From Epidermidibacterium keratini (GTDB taxonomy: Bacteria; Actinomycetota; Actinomycetes; Mycobacteriales; Antricoccaceae): a stretch of 64,000 nt of DNA. Shown here piece after piece: positions 8,528-16,752 of this stretch. The stretch's first letter is position 1; every line of letters begins with the position of its first letter. A program made the position numbers and the translations under genes. A model generated the notes under the pieces. That model did no database searches and was not told the origin of the DNA. It saw nothing but the letters and a program-made list of their open reading frames with translations. Where the stretch lies: positions 2,998,067 to 3,062,066 of the forward strand of contig NZ_CP047156.1 of NCBI RefSeq assembly GCF_009834025.1, in the 5' to 3' direction.

Positions 8528-9217
8528 ATGGATCCCAACACCGAGGCGATCATTCGGATGGCATGGGCGCGCACGCTTGCGGTGCCCGACGACTCGTTTT
8601 CCGGTGCCGCCGAACGACTTGACGTGCCCTCCGACGACGCGACGCAGGTGCTCGCGGTGCTCCTTGGCGATCAGTGCGTGCTGAGCGCGCCGACGTGGGC
8701 GATCGACGAGGCGGCGTCGTACTCGGACGAGGCCCTGGTCTCCACCCAAGGGTTGCTGAGACTGACGCGTGACCACGCGCCGTCGCGGGTCCGGTCGTGC
8801 CGGCTGATGTATGCCGATGAGTACGTCGAGGATCCAGCGTTGGAGTCGGCGATCGTCACAGATGACCCTGCGGCACTGGATGATCTTCTGCGGCGCTGTG
8901 CCCCCGATGACGTCGGGCAGACCGACCTGCGGTCGCGTTCGCACCTGTTCGTGCTGCTCGAAGACGAGACTGATCGGCCGCTCGCGGCCGCGGCGTACGA
9001 CGACGAAGGCGGCATGTTGGCCGACCTGTCAGTGATCGAGGCGATCGACGCGCGCGGATCCGGCGTCGGCGCTTTGGTTGGTGCCATTGCGACCAACGAT
9101 GCCCTCGATGAGGGACTCATCCCGCAGCTGATGATCGATCGCGACGTATCGACGGAGTCGGCGGATGCGCTTGGGTATGTCGAGTTAGGGCAGCTGGCGC
9201 GAGTGCAGGTGCGCTAG
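8528..9217 (+). CDS. GNAT-like acetyltransferase-fold protein
   Basis: 229 residues. The C-terminal half resembles a GNAT fold: a beta strand with AAAAYDDEGGMLADLSV, an acetyl-CoA loop-like ARGSGVGALVGAI (R/Q-x-x-G-x-G pattern), and a final SADALGYVELGQL strand typical of the family end. The N-terminal 110 residues are acidic and not recognised. Acceptor substrate cannot be told. It is on the same strand as, and 42 bp downstream of, the small Rho-N-like gene. The start at ATG 8528 has only a weak ribosome binding site. Confidence 0.5.
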   Translation: MDPNTEAIIRMAWARTLAVPDDSFSGAAERLDVPSDDATQVLAVLLGDQCVLSAPTWAIDEAASYSDEALVSTQGLLRLTRDHAPSRVRSCRLMYADEYVEDPALESAIVTDDPAALDDLLRRCAPDDVGQTDLRSRSHLFVLLEDETDRPLAAAAYDDEGGMLADLSVIEAIDARGSGVGALVGAIATNDALDEGLIPQLMIDRDVSTESADALGYVELGQLARVQVR

Positions 9218-9273
9218 GCGCGTCGGGCGCAAATCGTTCGCGCTGTCGGCTAGGCCGCAGGCATACTTTCCCG

Positions 9274-9780
9274 ATGCCATCACCCGAGTCGACCGTCGAA
9301 CCGGCCGCCATCCGCAACGCGCGGCACGACCTCGCCGTGGGCCGGCCGTGGCAGGCGCGCGACCGGCTCTCGTCGTACTGCGCCGCCCATCTCAACGAGC
9401 GAGCCTTGGATCTTCTCGGCGACGTGCATGCAGCGATGGGTGACCTGCCGGCGGCGGGCGCCGTCTGGTTTGTTCTTGACCGGACGGACCCGCTCGCCCG
9501 AGATGCAGCCGTGGCGTTTGACGAGTACTACGGACACAGCCGTGAGCGCACCTGGAGCGCGCTGCCGCGCGCTGTCCGAATGGGCTCAGAAGTGCCACGG
9601 GTGGCTGATCTTCGGGCTGAGTTCGGGGCATCGCGGGGAGCCGATGGGAACGAGACCCTTGGCTCGCGTGCGGCCGACGCGCTGTTTATGACGTCGCTGT
9701 TTGCCGGGTGCGGTGGGTTGCTCTCGGCGGCAGCGGTCGGCGTCGTGACAATCATCCGCTGGATCTTCGGCGGCAGCTGA
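9274..9780 (+). CDS. DUF6584-like hypothetical protein with a C-terminal membrane segment
   Basis: 168 residues. The N-terminal half has two short helical, TPR-like segments (ARDRLSSYCAAHLNERALDL and LGDVHAAMGDLPAAGAVWF) similar to proteins I recall as DUF6584, which are small and uncharacterised. A hydrophobic helix near the C-terminus (LSAAAVGVVTIIRWIF) probably anchors it in the membrane. It is convergent with the LysR gene. Function is unknown; the family assignment is from memory. Confidence 0.55.
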   Translation: MPSPESTVEPAAIRNARHDLAVGRPWQARDRLSSYCAAHLNERALDLLGDVHAAMGDLPAAGAVWFVLDRTDPLARDAAVAFDEYYGHSRERTWSALPRAVRMGSEVPRVADLRAEFGASRGADGNETLGSRAADALFMTSLFAGCGGLLSAAAVGVVTIIRWIFGGS

Positions 9781-9787
9781 TCGGCCG

Positions 9788-9803
9788 GCGTCAGCTCTGA
9801 CGC
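9788..9803. terminator. Short hairpin between convergent genes
   Basis: GCGTCAG (9788-9794) and CTGACGC (9797-9803) form an inverted repeat 7 bp after the stop of the DUF6584-like gene and 20 bp from the end of the convergent LysR gene. The central spacing is only 2 nt, so a real RNA stem would open one or two pairs. There is no U-tract. Confidence 0.35.
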
Positions 9804-9822
9804 ATCGACGGATTGCGGCGCG

Positions 9823-10761
9823 CTACCGCGAGCCCGCTGACGGCGGGAGCGCATAGCGCGGACGGCGGTCGTCGCGGAGGATCGCCAGCATTCGCTGCAC
9901 CAGCGCGTCACCGTCGGACATCGGAGTCCAGATCGCGGCGACCGTCAATGGCCGCACAGGCGGGTCGGACTGCACGGTGTAGACCCCGTTGCGCTCGTTC
10001 TGAAACGACTGCGGCAGCAGCGAAATGCCCATACCGGCTGCGACGAGTGGCACCGCGGTTTGAGGTGTGGCGACCCACCGAACGCGCGGCGGTGGCATGC
10101 CAGCGGCTCGCCACGCGTCCTCCGCGATCACGTCGACCCCGGGATACTCAGGCGTCCCCTGCGGTAGCAGCCACGTCTGATCAGCGAGGTCGGTGAGCGG
10201 CAACGGCAGGTCACGATCGGCGAGCGCGCGTGGCACCCCGACGTACAAGCCCATCTGGGCGATCGGCTCGATCCGGAGCTCGCCGCGTTCGCGATGCGCG
10301 ATGCGTGTGACATCGGCCGTGGCCGCGATGCCCAGGTCGACTTCGCCACGGCGCACGAGCTCGGCGATCGCGAAGGATGGGGGATCGACCAGCTCTACCT
10401 CAACATCTGGCGCTTGCGCATTCAGCTCAGCCAGCCGGGGTGGGAGGTAGTCCCAGGTCATGATCGGTCCGGTTGCGATGCGTACCCGTCCGGCCCGCCC
10501 CGCACCCAAGGCTCTGAGGCGGTCCTCGATGCGCTCAGCTTCGTTGAGCAACCTGCGCCCGGCGCCGACGAGGTAGTGCCCGGCTTCGGTCGGCTCGATG
10601 CCCCGATAGGTGCGGATCAGCAACGTCACGTCGAGTTCGCGTTCCAGCTTGGCGATGGCCAGGCTGAGCGGCGGTTGGGTGAGATGCAATCGCACTGCCG
10701 CTCGGGAGATGCTGCCCTCCTCGACGACGGCCAGAAAGTAGGCGATCTCCCTTAGGTTCAT
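9823..10761 (-). CDS. LysR-family transcriptional regulator
   Basis: 312 residues with the family N-terminal winged helix-turn-helix (YFLAVVEEGSISRAAVRLHL and the following LTQPPLSLAIAKLERELDV) and a C-terminal periplasmic-binding-like effector domain. It is divergent from the ABC importer operon that starts at 10885, the classical arrangement in which LysR proteins control the adjacent operon in response to a substrate of that pathway. The 123-bp shared region is AT-rich for this genome and includes GATA/TATC arms. The inducer is unknown but is probably the imported compound or its product. Confidence 0.92.
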   Translation of the reverse strand: MNLREIAYFLAVVEEGSISRAAVRLHLTQPPLSLAIAKLERELDVTLLIRTYRGIEPTEAGHYLVGAGRRLLNEAERIEDRLRALGAGRAGRVRIATGPIMTWDYLPPRLAELNAQAPDVEVELVDPPSFAIAELVRRGEVDLGIAATADVTRIAHRERGELRIEPIAQMGLYVGVPRALADRDLPLPLTDLADQTWLLPQGTPEYPGVDVIAEDAWRAAGMPPPRVRWVATPQTAVPLVAAGMGISLLPQSFQNERNGVYTVQSDPPVRPLTVAAIWTPMSDGDALVQRMLAILRDDRRPRYALPPSAGSR

Positions 10762-10791
10762 TTATAAAGCATATGACCTCGCCTAGTTTTT

Positions 10792-10806
10792 GATATTTCC
10801 TGTATC
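10792..10806. promoter_or_regulatory. Candidate LysR operator between divergent genes
   Basis: GATA (10792-10795) and TATC (10803-10806) form an inverted repeat with a 7-bp spacer, giving the 15-bp partly symmetric layout usual for LysR sites. It lies in the only AT-rich stretch between the LysR gene and the ABC operon. The match is weak and rests on position. Confidence 0.3.
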
Positions 10807-10884
10807 GCCTCCCGGGGCCCTAGCGTGACGCAGAACATCGACGACTGACGAGGTCGCCGACTGCATCACCCCACGGGAGCAGCG

Positions 10885-11892
10885 ATGGCGCGGACCTTTC
10901 AACCAGGGCGAGTACGCCCACGCGGCGTGTCGTTGCTCGTCGGCCTACTTGCGCTCACGAGCGTGAGTGCCTGCAGCGTCGGGCAAGGAAGCGCGATCAC
11001 GATCGGCAAGGGCGACCCAATCAAGGTCGGGGTGATTCCGGTTGTGGATTACGCGCCGGTCTACATCGCCATCGAACGCGGCTACTTCAGCGACGAAGGG
11101 CTGAATGTGCAAACCCAGGTGATGCAGAACGCTGCCGCGATCGCCCCTGGGGTCATCAATGGGCAACTGCAGTTCGGTACGGCAGCGACTACTGCGTTCA
11201 TCGCCCCGGCGGCCAAGGGGCTGCCGCTGGTTGCGGTCGCCGACCAGGCCGACGTCGCCGTCGACGAGGCCGCCGATCCGGCCGCAGTGCTGGTGGGCGC
11301 AGACTCCGCAATCACCCGGCCGAAGGAACTCGAGGGCAAGACGGTCGCGACCAACGCACTCGGCTCGATCGCCTACGTCTCGATGGCCGCCTTGGTCAAG
11401 GGCGATGGCGGCGACCCATCGAAGGTGTCGTGGGTTGCGATGCCCTTCCCTGACATGGTCGGTGCCCTCGCCGAGGGCCGGATCGACGCCGCGTTTGCCA
11501 ACGAGCCGTTCACCACGCTGCATCAGCAGGCCGGAGCGGTGGTGTTGAGCCCGGGGTTGTTCCCGGTCTTCACCCCCGGCGAGTCGTATGCGCTCGTGTT
11601 CTCGGCCAAGCCGTTCGTCGAGAAGAACCCCGAGATCGTCGAGGCGTTCGTCAGCGCGCTCGCGAAGGCAAGCGAACTCGCGCGCACCGATCCGCAGGTC
11701 GTCGTCGACGTTCTCGTCAAGTACGGCGGGATGAAACCTGAGGTGGCAGCGGCAATGAAGCAGCCAACGTTCGGCGACAATGTCGATCCCGCCGCGCTCA
11801 CCCAAGCGTCAGAGGTGATGGCCGATCTCGGCATGCTGCCCGGTCCGGTCGACGGTACGACGCTCGTGATGGATGGCGGTGAGACGCCGTGA
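10885..11892 (+). CDS. ABC transporter substrate-binding lipoprotein (NMT1/SsuA/ThiY-like)
   Basis: 335 residues. A signal peptide with the lipobox TSVSACSVG indicates a lipid-anchored extracytoplasmic binding protein. The mature part begins with VGVIPVVDYAPVYIAIERGYF, characteristic of the NMT1/THI5-like family that binds aliphatic sulfonates, taurine, pyrimidine thiamine precursors or aromatic acids. It heads a four-gene operon and its stop overlaps the next start (GTGA). Together with two permeases, an ATPase and the MBL hydrolase it likely brings in a small anionic or heteroaromatic compound; which one is not decidable here. Confidence 0.88.
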   Translation: MARTFQPGRVRPRGVSLLVGLLALTSVSACSVGQGSAITIGKGDPIKVGVIPVVDYAPVYIAIERGYFSDEGLNVQTQVMQNAAAIAPGVINGQLQFGTAATTAFIAPAAKGLPLVAVADQADVAVDEAADPAAVLVGADSAITRPKELEGKTVATNALGSIAYVSMAALVKGDGGDPSKVSWVAMPFPDMVGALAEGRIDAAFANEPFTTLHQQAGAVVLSPGLFPVFTPGESYALVFSAKPFVEKNPEIVEAFVSALAKASELARTDPQVVVDVLVKYGGMKPEVAAAMKQPTFGDNVDPAALTQASEVMADLGMLPGPVDGTTLVMDGGETP

Positions 11893-12719
11893 CCGCCACG
11901 GTAACTGTCGCCGCGCCGCGAGCGGGCGCCTCGACCGAGCGCCGTCGGCGGTCTGCGCGCGGACTGGGGCTCGGCGTACTCGCCGTCCTGATCGTCCTCG
12001 CCGGCTGGCAGCTGCTGAGCGTGACCGGCGTACTCAATGAGCAGGCCGTCCCGTCAGCGGTGCAGGTTGCCGCCGCGATGCTCACGCTGCTTGGCACATC
12101 GACGTTCTGGGCCTCGATGTGGGCGACACTCGCGAGTGCGCTCGCGGGACTCGCCATCCTGACCGGCATCGCCGTGGTGATCGCCGCGCTCGTTACTCGC
12201 AGCAAGTTCCTCTACGAATCGACCTGGTTCATCTTCGAGTTCCTCAAGCCGATCCCGCCGATCGCGCTAATCCCTCTCGGTCTGCTGCTGTGGGGCCCGT
12301 CGCCAACCATGAAGATCACCCTGATCACCTTTGGTGCACTGTGGCCGCTGTTGACCCAGCTCATCTACGCCAGCCGCGCGATCGACGGGGTCAGCCTCGA
12401 CGTCGCCCGAAGCTATCGGCTCGGGTTGGCGCGCACGGCACGCTACGTCGTCCTTCCTAGTGTGTTGCCGTACGCGTTGACCGGCCTGCGAATCAGCGCG
12501 TCAATCGCGATCATCATCTCGGTCGTCACCGAGATGGTCGGCGGCGCCGCGGGCATCGGACAGGACATCATCGTCGCGCAGAGCGCCAACGACCTGCCGA
12601 CGATGTACGGCTTGATCATGATGACCGGCATCCTCGGCCTGCTCATCAACGTGATCTTCGCGCTCGCCTCGCGATCGCTGCTGTTCTGGCATCCGTCCCA
12701 GCGGGAGGACCTGCGATGA
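11889..12719 (+). CDS. ABC transporter permease (SsuC/TauC type)
   Basis: 276 residues, six or so membrane helices. The BPD_transp_1 coupling motif (EAA loop) is visible around ASRAIDGVSLDVARSYRLG, ahead of the last helices. It starts at GTG 11889 overlapping the binding-protein stop by 4 nt and itself overlaps the second permease by ATGA, which implies translational coupling. A charged, Arg-rich N-terminus precedes the first helix. It forms one half of the membrane channel, presumably as a heterodimer with the next gene product. Confidence 0.88.
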   Translation: MTATVTVAAPRAGASTERRRRSARGLGLGVLAVLIVLAGWQLLSVTGVLNEQAVPSAVQVAAAMLTLLGTSTFWASMWATLASALAGLAILTGIAVVIAALVTRSKFLYESTWFIFEFLKPIPPIALIPLGLLLWGPSPTMKITLITFGALWPLLTQLIYASRAIDGVSLDVARSYRLGLARTARYVVLPSVLPYALTGLRISASIAIIISVVTEMVGGAAGIGQDIIVAQSANDLPTMYGLIMMTGILGLLINVIFALASRSLLFWHPSQREDLR

Positions 12720-13519
12720 GTGCACCCCTGTCAGCGCCGAGGTTCTCCTGGCGCCTGCTCCTGCTGCGGTCGTGGCTACCGATCATGCTCGTACTGGTGT
12801 GGTGGTTTGTCAGCGATGGTCGTGACTCGCTCTACTTCCCGTCGCTGCGGACGATCACCGAGACCCTCACGACGGACTGGCTGGGTCCGGCGTTCGGCTC
12901 GGCGTTCGTCCCCAGCGCGACCAACTTTGTCGTCGGCTTCCTGATCGCTGGTATAGCTGGAATTATTCTAGGCACGGCGATTGGGCTCTCGCCGGTGTTG
13001 CGCGCGATGACAGAGCCGCTGATTCAGTTCGTTCGCTCGATCCCGCCGCCGGCACTGCTGCCGTTTGTGCTGCTGATCTTTGGGATCGGGCCCACGATGA
13101 GCATCGCGATCATCGTGATCGGCGCGATCTGGCCCACGCTGCTGAACACCATCGACGGGGTTCGCGGGATCGACGGCCAGCTGCTTGATGTTTCGCGCAG
13201 CTATCGGCTCAACTTCTGGCGGCGCCTGTGGTACGTCGTCCTGCCGGGTGCGTCGCCGCAGATCTTCGCCGGGCTACGCATCACGCTGCAGATGTCGATC
13301 ATCCTCATCGTCGTCTCGGAGATGGTCGCTGCCACCCGTGGGATCGGCTACTACCTGCTGAACTCGCAGCAGACCTTCGCCGTGCCGCAGACCTGGGCAA
13401 GCACGATCGTTCTCGGAATCCTCGGCTATATAGCGAATCTGGTGTTTTCGGTAGTCGAGCATCGCGTCTTGCGATGGCACAACGAGCGCAACGCTCTCAC
13501 CACGAAAGGCTCATCATGA
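12716..13519 (+). CDS. ABC transporter permease (SsuC/TauC type), second subunit
   Basis: 267 residues, with the same fold as the preceding permease and a clear EAA loop (NTIDGVRGIDGQLLDVSRSY). The two permeases are paralogous, so the channel is probably a heterodimer, unlike the homodimeric SsuC and TauC systems in which one permease gene suffices. Start and stop both overlap neighbours by 4 nt (ATGA). It is expected in the cytoplasmic membrane with the ATPase encoded next. Confidence 0.88.
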   Translation: MSAPLSAPRFSWRLLLLRSWLPIMLVLVWWFVSDGRDSLYFPSLRTITETLTTDWLGPAFGSAFVPSATNFVVGFLIAGIAGIILGTAIGLSPVLRAMTEPLIQFVRSIPPPALLPFVLLIFGIGPTMSIAIIVIGAIWPTLLNTIDGVRGIDGQLLDVSRSYRLNFWRRLWYVVLPGASPQIFAGLRITLQMSIILIVVSEMVAATRGIGYYLLNSQQTFAVPQTWASTIVLGILGYIANLVFSVVEHRVLRWHNERNALTTKGSS

Positions 13520-14352
13520 CCAGCTCGGCAACGTCAGTTCCGTCGACCGCAGCCGGCCCGCCGGAGGACGGGACCGTCATGCTCAAGACCCGCGACCTGC
13601 ACAAGAGCTACGGTCAGGTCGACGTACTCGCCGGCGTCGACTTTGCCGCTAGGGCAGGGGAGTTTGTCTGCGTCGTCGGCCCGAGCGGAGCCGGCAAGAC
13701 CACCTTGCTGAAATGTATTTCCGGCCTGATGCGTCCGACCTCTGGTGAGGTGGTGTTTGAAGGAGTCCCGGTCACCGAGCCACCGGCGAAGCTGGCTGTT
13801 GTCCTGCAGGACTACTCGCGCTCCTTGATGCCGTGGTTGACCGTCGGCGGCAATATCGACTTGGTGCTTCGCGCCAAGTCGCTGAGCCGCACCGAGCGCG
13901 TCGCGGTGATCGCCGAAGCGCTTACCGCCGTGGGGCTGGAAGGCCGCGAAGATATGTATCCGTGGCAGATGTCCGGCGGTATGCAGCAACGCGTGTCGAT
14001 TGCGCGCGGATTGGCTTACCAGCCGGATGTGCTGCTGATGGACGAGCCGTTTGCTGCCGTCGATGCCCAGACCCGTATCGACCTGGAAGATCTGCTGCTT
14101 GCCGTGCAAGCGCGCTACGACATGACGGTCTTGTTTGTCACGCACGACATCGATGAGGCGGTCTACCTGGCCGACCGGGTCATCGTGCTGTCTGGCGCTC
14201 CGACGACCGTCACCGAAGAGATCGCCGTACAACTTCCTGCGCCGCGCGACCAGGTGAGCACCAAGACTCTGCCGGAGTACGGCCAGATCCGAGCTCACGT
14301 ATTCGGGCTCATCCGCGACGCCAAGGCGACCTCGCGGACGACGCCGAAGTAG
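13516..14352 (+). CDS. ABC transporter ATP-binding protein (SsuB/TauB type)
   Basis: 278 residues from ATG 13516, which overlaps the permease stop. Walker A is GPSGAGKTTLL, the Q-loop is VVLQDYSRSL, the signature is MSGGMQQRVSIARGL, Walker B is VLLMDEPFAAVD and the switch His is in FVTHDIDEAVYLADR. The motif set is that of nitrate/sulfonate/taurine-type importers. A frame open upstream to 13228 is not used, because it lies inside the permease gene. It energises the two permeases. Confidence 0.93.
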   Translation: MTSSATSVPSTAAGPPEDGTVMLKTRDLHKSYGQVDVLAGVDFAARAGEFVCVVGPSGAGKTTLLKCISGLMRPTSGEVVFEGVPVTEPPAKLAVVLQDYSRSLMPWLTVGGNIDLVLRAKSLSRTERVAVIAEALTAVGLEGREDMYPWQMSGGMQQRVSIARGLAYQPDVLLMDEPFAAVDAQTRIDLEDLLLAVQARYDMTVLFVTHDIDEAVYLADRVIVLSGAPTTVTEEIAVQLPAPRDQVSTKTLPEYGQIRAHVFGLIRDAKATSRTTPK

Positions 14353-14381
14353 CCGTTACCGAACCACCTGAAAGGACTGAT

Positions 14382-15470
14382 ATGCCCAGCCACCCTGAAC
14401 CGCTCACTCCCGACGACGATCGTGAATACGGCACCGTGGTCACGCTGCTTGGGACGGCAGGTGGCCCGCCCTGGTGGGAAGGCACTGAGCGGCAAGGTAT
14501 CTCGACGCTGCTGACGGTAAACGGCGCGCAATACCTCATCGACTGCGGGGAGGGTTGGACACGCTCGTTCCGCCGCAGTGGCCAGGGGGTGGCCGGTTTC
14601 GAGCACGGGATCGACAACTTCCGGGCAGTCTTCCTCACCCACCAGCACTCCGATCACACGGTCGACCTGCCTAACCTGCTGCTGCTGGCATGGCACAACG
14701 GCTCGAGAGCGCTGGACGCGCCGATCCGGATCATCGGCCCGGGAGACCGCGGCAGCCTCCCGCCGATCTTTGGCGAGCCTGAGGTCGAGCCCGAAGTGTG
14801 GAATCCATCGTCGCCGACTCCGGGCACACGCGAGTCGGTCGATCGGCTGCTACAGGCATACGCGACCGACATCAACGACCGGATGCGCGATAACGCGAAG
14901 CAAGATCTGCGGGAGATCTTCGAGGTCAGCGACATTGAGCTGCCGGAGTCGATCGTCACGCGGGCCAACGTGGACCCCGCACCGGGCATGGATCCGATCG
15001 AGATCTATGCCGACGAGAACGTCCGGGTCAGCGCCATCCTGGTTGACCACCGCCCGATCTTCCCGGCGTATGCATTCCGGTTCGACACCGCCGATGGCTC
15101 TGTCGTGATCTCCGGTGACACGGGGGTGTGCGCGAACCTGGTGAAGATCTCCGAAGGCGCTGACATTCTGCTGCACGAGTGCCTCGATATGGCGTGGATC
15201 GACTCGATGATGGGTCCGCAGACTCAGAACTTCGACCCGTTCCTGCGACAGCACATGGTTGCGGCGCACACCAGCATCGAGCAGGTGGGGTTGCAGGCCG
15301 AGCGCGCTGGCGTGGGCACGCTCGTGTTGACACACCTTGTTCCCGCGAACGCGCCCGATGAGCTGTTCGAGGCAGCGGCCGCCGACTTCCCCAGCGGTAG
15401 ACTGATCGTCGGACACGATCTGATGCGGTTCGGTCTACGTGCCGAGGTGCCCGTGGTCGGACGGAGCTAG
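14382..15470 (+). CDS. MBL-fold metallo-hydrolase (RNase Z/arylsulfatase-like)
   Basis: 362 residues of the metallo-beta-lactamase fold. The dinuclear zinc motif is LTHQHSDHTVDLPN; further ligands are probably Asp in SGDTGVCANL and the late His in IVGHDLM. A central insertion (residues about 125-190) distinguishes it from tRNase Z. It lies 29 bp downstream of the ABC ATPase gene with a clear AAAGGA site and is probably co-transcribed. I infer hydrolysis of the imported compound, for example an ester, lactone or sulfate ester; no secretion signal is present, so it should act in the cytoplasm. Confidence 0.82.
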   Translation: MPSHPEPLTPDDDREYGTVVTLLGTAGGPPWWEGTERQGISTLLTVNGAQYLIDCGEGWTRSFRRSGQGVAGFEHGIDNFRAVFLTHQHSDHTVDLPNLLLLAWHNGSRALDAPIRIIGPGDRGSLPPIFGEPEVEPEVWNPSSPTPGTRESVDRLLQAYATDINDRMRDNAKQDLREIFEVSDIELPESIVTRANVDPAPGMDPIEIYADENVRVSAILVDHRPIFPAYAFRFDTADGSVVISGDTGVCANLVKISEGADILLHECLDMAWIDSMMGPQTQNFDPFLRQHMVAAHTSIEQVGLQAERAGVGTLVLTHLVPANAPDELFEAAAADFPSGRLIVGHDLMRFGLRAEVPVVGRS

Positions 15471-15495
15471 GAACCGGGCCGGCGTCGCCAGAAGA

Positions 15496-16368
15496 CTAGT
15501 TGTCGTCCTTGCGGCCGCGGTGACCGGCGTACAGAGCTGCTCCGCCTGAGGCGAGCAGGCCCGCGGCCAGCCAGCCCAGCATGGCGGCGTCGGTGCCGGT
15601 GTTCGCCAGCTTCGGCGTACTCGTCGTCCCACTGGTGCTGACATCGACCGTGCTTCCGCCGCCGGAGACCGGCGGGGTGGTGGCGGTGCCGGGCGTGCCG
15701 GGGGCGACGACCTGGATCGGCACCGTCAGCCTCGTGCCGTCGGCAGCAACGACGGTGATCAGGTGACCGCCCAGCCCCGTGCCCTGGGGGATGACGCCGG
15801 TGATCGAGACCGTGCCGTCCAACCCGACCGTCCCCGTGCCGAACGTGACGTTGGGGTCATCGAACGTCACGGTGACCTGCTGGCCGGACTGCAGACCGAC
15901 CGCGGTGACCGTAACCTGCTGGCCCGCCGTGACGGTGGAGTCGTTGACCCGTGCGGCGGGGTCGGCGACCTCGTCCTGGGCCATGAACTGGACCGCGCCG
16001 TAGGTCAGCTTGCCGGTGTAGAGGTCGCACACGGCATTGATCGTGTAGGTGCCGGGTGGGACCGCACCGGAGTCGTTGGGGGAGTACTCGACCGACCACG
16101 TGCCGTCGGCGTCGACGCTGTACGGGCCGGTGTACTCATCGTGGCCGTCGGGGTAGATCAGCGTCGCGCTGATGGTTCCCGTCGTACCGCCGTCGGTGAT
16201 GCAGCCCGCACCGGAAAGTGTGAAGGCGGCGCTGGTGTCAACCGGGCTCGGGTTGACCGTCGGTGCCGGCAGATCGGCCGCAAAGGCGCCACTCGCACCG
16301 GCTAGAACGACCCCGAAGCCGAGTGCGCCGGAGGCGGTAGCGGTGACGAGCTTGCGGGTGACGGTCAT
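15496..16368 (-). CDS. Secreted LAxTG-type cell-wall protein with a two-cysteine module (paralogue 1)
   Basis: 290 residues: Sec signal peptide (cleavage near GAFAADLP), a module of about 90 residues with SGAGCITDGGTTGT, DADGTWSVEY and AVCDLYTG, a second Ig-like beta domain (about 125-215) without cysteines, a Thr/Ser/Gly/Pro-rich linker, and a C-terminal sorting signal LANTG followed by a hydrophobic helix and RGRKDDN. The LAxTG pattern suggests a class E-type sortase, which is not encoded here. RBS AAGGA precedes ATG 16368. It is the first of three tandem paralogous genes on this strand. Function is unknown; the architecture suggests a surface or appendage component. Confidence 0.8.
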   Translation of the reverse strand: MTVTRKLVTATASGALGFGVVLAGASGAFAADLPAPTVNPSPVDTSAAFTLSGAGCITDGGTTGTISATLIYPDGHDEYTGPYSVDADGTWSVEYSPNDSGAVPPGTYTINAVCDLYTGKLTYGAVQFMAQDEVADPAARVNDSTVTAGQQVTVTAVGLQSGQQVTVTFDDPNVTFGTGTVGLDGTVSITGVIPQGTGLGGHLITVVAADGTRLTVPIQVVAPGTPGTATTPPVSGGGSTVDVSTSGTTSTPKLANTGTDAAMLGWLAAGLLASGGAALYAGHRGRKDDN

Positions 16369-16438
16369 GATGCGGGTCCTTGCGCAGAAGGCCCCACGCC
16401 GGATCGGCCTACCGAACGTGAGGCGGGGGTGAAACTAG

Positions 16439-16466
16439 CCGTAGAAGCATGCTCTAACGCCTACGG
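16439..16466. promoter_or_regulatory. Inverted repeat upstream of wall-protein gene 1
   Basis: CCGTAG (16439-16444) and CTACGG (16461-16466) flank a 16-bp spacer containing the palindrome AGCATGCT. It lies 70-100 bp upstream of the start codon at 16368, where an operator could sit. No known regulator consensus is matched. Confidence 0.3.
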
Positions 16467-16530
16467 TGGCGCTGCAACGCAATTCGCGAAGTGTTCACCG
16501 TGGGCGCGGTCACATTAGGTGAGATCTGGC

Positions 16531-16752
16531 GTAAAACGCCGGTGCGCCGTACGACCGCGGGGGCTCGGTCGTACGGCGCACCGGGTGTTGCTAGGTGCAG
16601 ATCCCCTTAGGAGGTCTTGCGGCGGCGGCCGGCGTACAGCGCGGCGGCGCCGCTGGCGACCAGGCCGCCGGCGAGCCAGCCGAGGCCGTCGGTGTCGGCG
16701 CCGGTGGCGGCCAGCTGCGGGCCGGTTGCCTTCGAGCCGCCGGTGCCGGTGC
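16531..16752. repeat. 222-bp near-identical direct repeat, copy A (gene 3' end plus terminator)
   Basis: Positions 16531-16752 match 17680-17901 (offset 1149) over 222 bp with a single difference, G16717 versus C17866. The block covers the last 49 codons of each wall-protein gene, the stop, and the downstream terminator. The one difference changes Gln to Glu just before the LAATG motif. Upstream of the block the two genes diverge completely. Confidence 0.9.
16541..16582 (-). terminator. Rho-independent terminator of wall-protein gene 2
   Basis: A perfect 17-bp stem, GGTGCGCCGTACGACCG (16541-16557) and its complement (16566-16582), with an 8-nt loop. Read on the minus strand the stem is followed by GGCGTTTTAC, a short U-tract. 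It lies 24 bp past the stop of the 16607 gene. Confidence 0.8.
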
